From contig NZ_RXLQ01000002.1 in NCBI RefSeq assembly GCF_003953935.1, positions 62,001 to 126,000 on the forward strand: a stretch of DNA of 64,000 nucleotides, in the 5' to 3' direction. The position numbers were made by a program, and so were the translations under genes. This DNA comes from Massilia atriviolacea. Lineage in GTDB: Bacteria; Pseudomonadota; Gammaproteobacteria; Burkholderiales; Burkholderiaceae_D. The notes under the pieces were generated by a model, which did not search any database, was not told where the DNA came from, and worked only from the letters and a program-made list of their open reading frames with translations. Of the stretch, positions 57,724 through 64,000 are shown piece by piece; within the stretch, counting starts at the first letter, position 1, and each line of letters opens with the position of its first letter.

Positions 57724-58800
57724 ATGCTAGATAAAAAATTCTCCCCTGATCGCCAGACTGCCTTCGAAGCTCGTTTCGAAGCGCAAAAAATCGCCTTCGG
57801 CCCGGTCGTGTTCCAGTGCGTGCGCTATGCCTGGAAACGCGGCATGCTGCAAACGCTGGCCGATGCCGGCGAGGCGGGACTGAGCATCGCCGAGATGGCG
57901 GCCACCGGCCGCTGGACCGAATACGCGCTCAAGGTGGTGCTCGAGACCTGCCTGTCGGCCGGCGTGGTATTCGTGCACGACGGACGCTATGCGCTCGACA
58001 AGGCCGGCTTCTGCGTCCTGACCGACAGCATCACCCAGATCAATATCGACTTCAACCACGACGTCTGCTACCAGGGCCTGTTCAAACTGGACGAATCGCT
58101 CGACGCCGAAAAGCCGATCGGCCTCAAGGCCCTGGGCGAGTGGCCCACGCTGTACCAGGGACTGTCGGAACTGTCGGAACCGGCCAAGACCAGCTGGTTC
58201 GCCTTCGACCACTATTATTCGGACACCTCGTTCCCGACGATCATGCCGGACGTATTCGCGACCGCGCCGCGCAAGGTGATGGACGTGGGCGCGAACACCG
58301 GTAAATTCAGCTGCGTCGCGCTGGACTACAACCGCGAGGTCGAACTGCACCTGGTCGACCTGCCGCGCCAGCTGGCGGTCGCCGCCACTTCGCTCGAGAC
58401 GGCCGGCGTGCGCGAGCGCGCGCACCTGCACCCGACCGACCTGCTCGACGCGGCACTGGCGCTGCCGTCCGGGATGGACGTGATCTGGATGAGCCAGTTC
58501 CTGAGCTGCTTCTCGGAGCCGGCGATCGCCACCATCCTGCAACGCGCGGCCGCCGCGCTGGCGCCGCAAGGCCAGCTGCTGGTGATGGACACCTTCTGGG
58601 ACCGCCAGCGCTACGACATCGCTTCCTACTGCCTGATCAACACCTCGCCGTACTTCACGGCCATGGCCAGCGGGAACAGCAAGATCTACGAGAGCGGCGA
58701 CTACGTGCGCCTGGCCGAAGCGGCCGGCCTCAAGCTGCTGACCGCGCGCGACGGCATCGGCTACTGCCATTCGCTGCTGCGTTTCGGCCGGGCGGACTAA
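57724..58800 (+). CDS. O-methyltransferase with winged-helix N-terminus
   Basis: This 358-residue SAM-dependent enzyme has a dimerisation/winged-helix part (1-110: LSIAEMAATGRWTEYALKVV), motif I VMDVGANTGKFS, LVDLPRQL and WMSQFLSCFSEPAI. It starts 13 bases after the ligase stop. It probably methylates a phenolic hydroxyl on the polyene head group. Confidence 0.88.
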   Translation: MLDKKFSPDRQTAFEARFEAQKIAFGPVVFQCVRYAWKRGMLQTLADAGEAGLSIAEMAATGRWTEYALKVVLETCLSAGVVFVHDGRYALDKAGFCVLTDSITQINIDFNHDVCYQGLFKLDESLDAEKPIGLKALGEWPTLYQGLSELSEPAKTSWFAFDHYYSDTSFPTIMPDVFATAPRKVMDVGANTGKFSCVALDYNREVELHLVDLPRQLAVAATSLETAGVRERAHLHPTDLLDAALALPSGMDVIWMSQFLSCFSEPAIATILQRAAAALAPQGQLLVMDTFWDRQRYDIASYCLINTSPYFTAMASGNSKIYESGDYVRLAEAAGLKLLTARDGIGYCHSLLRFGRAD

Positions 58801-58803
58801 ATC

Positions 58804-59547
58804 ATGTTCAAGCCCTGCGTGATGATCCCCGTGTACGACCACGAACACGCCATCGGCGCCGTGGTCGAGGCGGTGCTCGCTCACGGCCTGCCGTGCATGC
58901 TGGTCGACGACGGCAGCAAGCCCTCGTGCGCGCGCGTGCTCGACCAGCTGGCGGCGGCGCATCCGGGTTCGGTCATGCTGGTGCGCCACGCCGTCAACCA
59001 GGGCAAGGGCGGGGCGGTGCTGACCGGCTTTCACAGCGCCGCGCAAGCCGGCTACACGCACCTGCTGCAGGTCGACGCCGACGGCCAGCACGCCACCTCC
59101 GACATCCCGCGCTTCATCGCGCTGGCGCGCCTGCATCCGCACGCGGTGATTGCCGGCTGCCCGGTGTACGACGAATCGGTGCCTAAGCTGCGCCTGTACG
59201 CGCGCTACCTGACCCACGTCTGGATCTGGATTAACACGCTCTCGTTCGCGATCCGCGATTCGATGTGCGGCTTTCGTATTTATCCGGTCGCGCCGGTGGT
59301 GGCGCTGGCGTCGCGCTGCGCGCTCGGCAAGCGCATGAACTTCGACCCCGAAATCCTGGTGCGCCTGTTCTGGGACGGCGTGCAGGTGGTGAACCTGCCG
59401 ACCCGCGTCACCTACCCGAGCGACGGCGTATCGCATTTCAATGCCCTGCGCGACAATGTGCTCATCTCGCGCATGCACACGGTGCTGTTCTTCGGCATGC
59501 TGATCCGCCTGCCCAAGCTGTTGGCGCGCAAATGGCGGAGCGCATGA
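58804..59547 (+). CDS. Glycosyltransferase family 2
   Basis: This 247-residue GT-A enzyme has MIPVYDHEHAIGAVVEAVL, the nucleotide-binding VDDGS, GKGGAVLTGF and the metal-binding VDADGQH. A short TM-like C-terminus (TVLFFGMLIRLPKLL) is present. It would add a sugar or act on a lipid carrier in the aryl-polyene pathway. Overlaps ATGA with the next gene. Confidence 0.9.
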   Translation: MFKPCVMIPVYDHEHAIGAVVEAVLAHGLPCMLVDDGSKPSCARVLDQLAAAHPGSVMLVRHAVNQGKGGAVLTGFHSAAQAGYTHLLQVDADGQHATSDIPRFIALARLHPHAVIAGCPVYDESVPKLRLYARYLTHVWIWINTLSFAIRDSMCGFRIYPVAPVVALASRCALGKRMNFDPEILVRLFWDGVQVVNLPTRVTYPSDGVSHFNALRDNVLISRMHTVLFFGMLIRLPKLLARKWRSA

Positions 59548-60491
59548 CCAGGCTGCACGCCAGCCACTGGGCATCGATCTCGGAATCGAGCTTCGTGGGC
59601 GGCATGCGCCTGCTGTTCTGGGTGTGCCGCGTGTTCGGCCGCTGGCCGTTCCGCGTGGTGCTGTATCCGGTGCTGGCGTGGTACGTGCTGACCAAGCCGG
59701 CCGCGCGGCGCGCCTCCACCGCCTATCTGGACCGCGTGCGTCCGTATGCGCCGGTGCCTGGCGGCTGGTACGGCGTGCTGCGCCACTTCGGCAGCTTTGC
59801 CGAAGCCATTCTCGACAAGATGCTGCTGTGGGGCGGCCTGTTCGACACCGCCTCGGTCGGCCATGTCGGCATGGCGCCGATGCGGCGCCTGCTCGACGAA
59901 GGACGCGGCGCGGTGCTGGTCTGCTCGCACCTGGGCAATGCGGACCTGTGCCGCGTGCTCTCGAACGACGTGCCGGGCCTGAAACTGACGGTACTGGTGC
60001 ACACGCGCCACGCGCAAGCCTTCAACAATATGCTCGCTTCGCTCGACCCGCGCAGCCAGACCAACCTGCTGCAGGTGACCGAGATGACCCCGGCCACGGC
60101 GATGATGCTGTCGGAGCGGGTAGGGCGCGGCGAGTTCGTCGTCATCGCCGGCGACCGCGTGCCGGTCTCGCCCGACCCGCGCGTGGCGCTGGCGCCCTTC
60201 ATGGGCGAGCAAGCCGCGTTCCCGGTCGGGCCTTACGTGCTGGCCTCGATCCTGCAATGCCCGCTCTACATGATGTTTTCGACCCGCGTCGGGCGCGGCT
60301 ACGAAGTGCACTTCGAACTGCTGCGCGAATCGGTGCGCCTGCCGCGCAAGGGCCGCGACGAGGCGGTGGCGGCCGTCGCCGCCGATTTCGCGGCGCGCCT
60401 GCAGCACCACTGCACCCGTTCCCCGCTCGAGTGGTTCAACTTTTACGATTTCTGGCACTTACCCCATCTGGACAAGAACGATGCATCCTGA
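59544..60491 (+). CDS. LpxL/HtrB-type acyltransferase
   Basis: This 315-residue protein resembles lipid A late acyltransferases (motif CSHLGNAD = HX4D; EFVVIAGDRVPVS). It has an N-terminal membrane anchor (VVLYPVLAWYVL). It overlaps the glycosyltransferase stop (ATGA) and the ammonia-lyase start. In aryl-polyene loci it may acylate the lipid anchor. Confidence 0.88.
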   Translation: MTRLHASHWASISESSFVGGMRLLFWVCRVFGRWPFRVVLYPVLAWYVLTKPAARRASTAYLDRVRPYAPVPGGWYGVLRHFGSFAEAILDKMLLWGGLFDTASVGHVGMAPMRRLLDEGRGAVLVCSHLGNADLCRVLSNDVPGLKLTVLVHTRHAQAFNNMLASLDPRSQTNLLQVTEMTPATAMMLSERVGRGEFVVIAGDRVPVSPDPRVALAPFMGEQAAFPVGPYVLASILQCPLYMMFSTRVGRGYEVHFELLRESVRLPRKGRDEAVAAVAADFAARLQHHCTRSPLEWFNFYDFWHLPHLDKNDAS

Positions 60492-62037
60492 ACCGACCAC
60501 CTCCCGCCGCGCCGTCACCTTCGACCGCGAGCGCCTCACCATCGAGGATATCGTCGATATCGCGCGCGGCAACGCCAGCGCCGTGCTATCGGCCGATCCG
60601 GTCTTCCGCGCTGCGATCGCGCGCGGCGCCGACTTCCTCGACCGCCTGCTGCGCGAGGACGGCACCATCTACGGCGTGACCACCGGTTACGGCGACTCGT
60701 GCACCGTGGTGATTCCGCCCGAGCTGGTGGCCGAACTGCCGCATCACCTGTATACCTATCACGGCTGCGGCCTGGGCGAATACCTGACGCCGGCGCAGAC
60801 GCGCGCGGTGATGGCCACCCGCCTGGCGTCGCTGTCGAAAGGCTTTTCGGGCGTCAGCGTCGAACTGCTGGAACAGATCGCGCGCCTGCTCGATGCCGGC
60901 CTCCTGCCGCTGATTCCGAGCGAAGGCTCGGTCGGCGCCAGCGGCGACCTGACCCCGCTGTCCTACCTGGCGGCGGTGCTGTGCGGCGAGCGCGAAGTCT
61001 GGCGCGACGGCGTGCAGGTGCCGGCCGCGCAAGCGCTCGAGGAAGCCGGCATCGCGCCGCTGCGCCTGCGCCCGAAAGAAGGACTGGCGATCATGAACGG
61101 CACCGCCGTCATGACCGCGCTGGCCTGCCTGGCCTGGGACCGCGCCGCGTACCTGACGCGCGTGTGCACCCGCATCACCGCCATGGCCTCGTTCGCGCTG
61201 GACGGCAACGCCCACCACTTCGACGAAACCCTGTTCTCGGTCAAGCCGCACGCCGGCATGCAGGGCGTGGCCGCCTGGCTGCGCGAGGACATGCATGTGG
61301 GCCGCCAGGCCGAACGCAACGGCAAGCGCCTGCAGGACCGCTACTCGATCCGCTGCGCGCCGCACGTGATCGGCGTGCTGGCCGACGCGCTGCCGTTCTT
61401 CCGCCAGTCGATCGAAAATGAACTCAATAGCGCCAATGACAATCCGATCATCGACGCCGAAGGCGAACGCGTGCTGCACGGCGGCCATTTCTACGGCGGC
61501 CATATCGCCTTTGCCATGGACGGCATGAAGAATGCGGTGGCCAACCTGGCCGACCTGCTGGACCGCCAGATGGCGCTGCTGGTCGACAGCCGCTACAACC
61601 ATGGCCTGCCGGCCAACCTGTCCGGGGCGGAAGGCGCGCGCGCGGCCATCAACCATGGCCTGAAAGCCTTGCAGATCAGTTCTTCGGCGTGGACCGCCGA
61701 AGCGCTCAAGCTGACCATGCCGGCCTCGGTGTTTTCGCGTTCGACCGAATGCCACAACCAGGACAAGGTCAGCATGGGCACCATCGCCGCGCGCGACTGC
61801 CTGCGCGTGCTGGACCTGACCGAGCAGGTCGTCGCCGCGCTCCTGATCACGGTGCGCCAGGGCGTGTGGCTGCGCCTGCGCGCCAATCCCGACAACCCGG
61901 CGCCGCAGGCGCTGATGGAGATGATGGAACTGATCGGGCGCGACGTGGCGCCGGTGGCGGAAGACCGCCGCCTGGAGCCCGAGCTGCGCGTGCTGATTGC
62001 GCGCCTGCGCGAGCAGGCATGGAGCCTGTATGCGTAG
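60481..62037 (+). CDS. Aromatic amino-acid ammonia-lyase (HAL/PAL/TAL family)
   Basis: The protein has 518 residues. The MIO cofactor triad Ala153-Ser154-Gly155 lies in GSVGASGDLTPLSYL. Other family residues are Tyr of IYGVTTGYGD, NELNSANDNPII and DSRYNHGLPANL. The selectivity loop reads HHLYTYHGCGLGEYL; a His there is compatible with tyrosine, but the substrate is not certain. In flexirubin/aryl-polyene clusters a Tyr ammonia-lyase supplies 4-coumarate as starter. It is part of the operon with overlaps on both sides. Confidence 0.92.
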   Translation: MHPEPTTSRRAVTFDRERLTIEDIVDIARGNASAVLSADPVFRAAIARGADFLDRLLREDGTIYGVTTGYGDSCTVVIPPELVAELPHHLYTYHGCGLGEYLTPAQTRAVMATRLASLSKGFSGVSVELLEQIARLLDAGLLPLIPSEGSVGASGDLTPLSYLAAVLCGEREVWRDGVQVPAAQALEEAGIAPLRLRPKEGLAIMNGTAVMTALACLAWDRAAYLTRVCTRITAMASFALDGNAHHFDETLFSVKPHAGMQGVAAWLREDMHVGRQAERNGKRLQDRYSIRCAPHVIGVLADALPFFRQSIENELNSANDNPIIDAEGERVLHGGHFYGGHIAFAMDGMKNAVANLADLLDRQMALLVDSRYNHGLPANLSGAEGARAAINHGLKALQISSSAWTAEALKLTMPASVFSRSTECHNQDKVSMGTIAARDCLRVLDLTEQVVAALLITVRQGVWLRLRANPDNPAPQALMEMMELIGRDVAPVAEDRRLEPELRVLIARLREQAWSLYA

Positions 62038-62464
62038 GGGCGCGCCGCCGAGCCGCTGGTTCGCCGAGACGGAAATGCAGGTCCAGTTCTTCGACCTGGA
62101 CCCGATGCAGATCGTCTGGCACGGTAACTATGTCAAGTACCTCGAAGTGGCGCGCTGCGCGCTGCTCGACAAGATCGATTACAACTACGAGCAGATGAAG
62201 GCCTCCGGCTACGCCTGGCCGGTGATCGACATGAACCTGCGCTACATCGGGCCGGCCGTGTTCGGCCAGCGGCTGACCCTGCGCGCCGAAATCGTCGAAT
62301 ACGAAAACCGCCTCAAGATCGATTACCTGATCGCCGACGCGGCCAGCGGCAAGCGCCTGAACCGCGCCAGCACCACCCAGGTCGCGGTCGATATCGCCAG
62401 CGGCGAGATGTGCTTCATGTCGCCGCCCGTGCTGTTTGAAAAATTAGGAGTGACACCCGCATGA
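62030..62464 (+). CDS. 4-hydroxybenzoyl-CoA thioesterase-like hotdog protein
   Basis: This 144-residue hotdog-fold thioesterase has the catalytic Asp region FFDLDPMQIVWHGNYVKYLE typical of YbgC/4HBT proteins. It starts inside the lyase gene end and overlaps the LolA-like gene by ATGA. It would release or edit ACP/CoA thioesters. Confidence 0.9.
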   Translation: MRRGAPPSRWFAETEMQVQFFDLDPMQIVWHGNYVKYLEVARCALLDKIDYNYEQMKASGYAWPVIDMNLRYIGPAVFGQRLTLRAEIVEYENRLKIDYLIADAASGKRLNRASTTQVAVDIASGEMCFMSPPVLFEKLGVTPA

Positions 62465-63063
62465 AACGTCTGATGTTCGCCATCGCCATTGCCGCCTCCT
62501 GCGCCAGCGCCAGCGCTGGCGCGCCGATCGCCAGGATCCAGTCGATGCTGGCCAAGCCGACCATGCTGTGCGGCCGCTTCGACCAGACCAAGCACCTGGC
62601 CGGCATGAAAAAGCCGCTCGCCTCGCACGGGCGCTTTTGCGTCGTCGCCGGCAAGGGCGTCCTGTGGCGCACCCTCAAACCCTTCCCCAACACCTTGCGC
62701 CTGACGCGCGACGAAATCGTCAGTTTCCAGGGCGAGCGCGTCGCGATGCGCCTGGAAGCGAAGCAGGAACCGACCGTGCGCATGATTAACAGCGTGCTGT
62801 TCTCGCTGCTGTCGGGCGACCTGGGCCAGCTCGACACCCTGTTCGAAGTCGACGGCAGTGTCGACGGCGGCGCCTGGAACGTCGCCCTCAAGGCGCGCCA
62901 GCCGGCGCTGGCCAAGGCCATCGGCGCCATCTCGCTCGACGGCGGCGCCTACGTGAAGAACATCCAGATCGCGGAAGCATCGGGCGACAAGACCTTCATC
63001 GTTTTCTCGGAAATCAAGACAGGCGAGGGCGCCATGGGACCTGACGAGGCGACGCTGCTGTGA
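62461..63063 (+). CDS. LolA-like outer-membrane lipid carrier
   Basis: This 200-residue periplasmic protein has a signal peptide (1-20, ending SASAG) and a LolA-type beta-fold (FDQTKHLAGMKKPLASHGRF, GKGVLWRTLKPFPNTLRLT). It probably shuttles the aryl-polyene lipid to the outer membrane together with the exporter encoded next. Confidence 0.88.
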   Translation: MKRLMFAIAIAASCASASAGAPIARIQSMLAKPTMLCGRFDQTKHLAGMKKPLASHGRFCVVAGKGVLWRTLKPFPNTLRLTRDEIVSFQGERVAMRLEAKQEPTVRMINSVLFSLLSGDLGQLDTLFEVDGSVDGGAWNVALKARQPALAKAIGAISLDGGAYVKNIQIAEASGDKTFIVFSEIKTGEGAMGPDEATLL

Positions 63064-63065
63064 AC

Positions 63066-64000
63066 ATGGAAGTCAAGCGCCACAAGTGGCTGGCCTGGAC
63101 CTGGGCCCTGGTGGTGTGCGCCCTGCTGGGGCATAACGCCTACCTGTGGATGGTCCAGCGCATCGTGCCGGACACCGATATCCTGGCCCTGCTGCCGGTG
63201 CAGGAGCGCGACCGCGTGCTGCAGGAGTCGTTCACGCACATGGTGGACGCGGCGCAGCAGCGCGTGATCGTGCTGGTCGGCGCCGCCGACTGGCAGGACG
63301 CCAAGCGTGCGGCCGACGCCTACAATGCGGTGCTGGCCACCAGGCCGGGCGTGCTCGACGCGGTCAAGCTGTCCGACGAAACCCAGGGCGGCTGGCTGGC
63401 GCCGTTCCAGAAGCACAGCGTGGCCTTGCTGACCGCGCAGCAGGAAGCGCAGCTGCGCAGCGAAACGCCGCAATTCTGGACCGAGGCTTCGCTCGCCAAA
63501 CTCTACACCGCATTCTCGGGCCCGAAACTGGGAGCGTTCCGCGACGATCCGTTCGGCCTGTTCACCGGCTGGGTCCAGGAACGCGCGCAGGAAACCCCGG
63601 TGCGTCCGCGCGACGACAGGCTGTTCGTGGCCGACGGCGAGCGCCAGTATGTACTGATGCCGATGACGATGCGCGCGCCTGCATTCTCGATGACGGCCCA
63701 GCAAACCGTGGTGCCGCTGCTGGAACAGGCAAAGCAGGCGGCGCTCAATGCCGCGCCGCAGGCCAGGGTCATCACCGCCGGCGTGGTGCTGCATGCCTCC
63801 GCCGCCAGCAGCCAGGCCGAGGGCGAAATGTCGACCATCGGCGTCGGCTCGCTGGCCGGCATCGTGCTGCTGACCTGGTTCACCTTCCGCTCGCTGCGCC
63901 CGATCGCGCTGGTGCTGCTGTCGATCGGGATCGGTTTCCTCGGTTCGCTGTCGGTGTGCTGGCTGCTGTTCGGCCGCATCCACCTGCTCACCCTCGTATT
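63066..64000 (+). CDS. MMPL/RND-type exporter, N-terminal part (runs off the window)
   Basis: The frame is open from ATG 63066 (MEVKRHKWLAWTWALVVC) to the right edge, 311 codons. TM1 lies at about residues 9-30, a large periplasmic domain at 35-255 (DTDILALLPVQERDRVLQES) and further TM segments at about 258-278 (GSLAGIVLLTWFTFRSL) and 280-305 (VLLSIGIGFLGSLSVCWL). These are the features of predicted exporters in aryl-polyene loci. It starts 2 bases after the LolA-like stop. Confidence 0.9.
   Translation, partial: MEVKRHKWLAWTWALVVCALLGHNAYLWMVQRIVPDTDILALLPVQERDRVLQESFTHMVDAAQQRVIVLVGAADWQDAKRAADAYNAVLATRPGVLDAVKLSDETQGGWLAPFQKHSVALLTAQQEAQLRSETPQFWTEASLAKLYTAFSGPKLGAFRDDPFGLFTGWVQERAQETPVRPRDDRLFVADGERQYVLMPMTMRAPAFSMTAQQTVVPLLEQAKQAALNAAPQARVITAGVVLHASAASSQAEGEMSTIGVGSLAGIVLLTWFTFRSLRPIALVLLSIGIGFLGSLSVCWLLFGRIHLLTLV

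Overview
The window is a high-GC, gene-dense stretch of bacterial chromosome. Everything recognisable points to a betaproteobacterium of the Oxalobacteraceae, Massilia/Duganella type: a DUF3460 protein, recCBD, ETF:ubiquinone oxidoreductase, an aryl-polyene-type pigment cluster, an acyl-homoserine-lactone system and many c-di-GMP and hybrid-kinase proteins. This placement is inferred from gene content, not from a marker gene. I saw no prophage, insertion sequence or CRISPR array.

Layout. 1-12.4 kb: the 3' end of a UvrD-type helicase, a response regulator, an HD hydrolase next to a tight group of DnaA boxes, a divergent MFS/LysR pair with a clear operator, a large membrane c-di-GMP protein, a rhodanese, a YceI lipoprotein, an orphan type II secretion F-like protein and two glutathione transferases. 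12.5-20.5 kb: a minus-strand, translationally coupled operon of REC-GGDEF-EAL, a 1723-residue cytoplasmic hybrid kinase with seven near-identical 92-residue HAMP units, and CheR. 20.9-22.6 kb: a quorum-sensing module luxR / rsaL-like / luxI. The rsaL-like gene lies between luxR and luxI and diverges from luxI, as in Pseudomonas las/ppu loci. A 20-bp lux box and a separate RsaL-type operator lie between the two divergent genes. 22.7-30.6 kb: a helical protein of unknown function, an arsR-SRPBCC-YdeI-like operon with its own operator, a prolyl oligopeptidase and a CHASE-type hybrid kinase with an Hpt domain.

30.7-39.7 kb: recC-recB-recD, each overlapping the next by ATGA. Between recD and the convergent pbpG gene there is a tandem duplication carrying a second copy of both gene tails plus long palindromes. 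41-53 kb: a sulfate-binding protein, small enzymes and exported proteins, a Cys-rich exported protein behind a textbook LexA-box promoter, a tRNA-like gene with a grossly enlarged anticodon loop, an amino-acid ABC binding protein and permease, a PAS-GGDEF-EAL protein, ETF-QO and a short-chain dehydrogenase.

53.4-64 kb: thirteen collinear, mostly overlapping genes of an aryl-polyene/flexirubin-like pathway, running off the right edge. They are a ketosynthase-like factor, two acyl carrier proteins, two acyltransferases, a fused ligase-dehydratase, a methyltransferase, a glycosyltransferase, an aromatic amino-acid ammonia-lyase, a thioesterase, a LolA-like carrier and an RND/MMPL exporter. Together they would make an aromatic starter from Tyr, load and extend it on ACP, attach the product to a lipid and export it toward the outer membrane.

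The strongest candidates for something new are the LuxR/RsaL/LuxI control region, the LexA-controlled Cys-rich secreted protein with the adjacent odd tRNA-like gene, and the recD/pbpG duplication.
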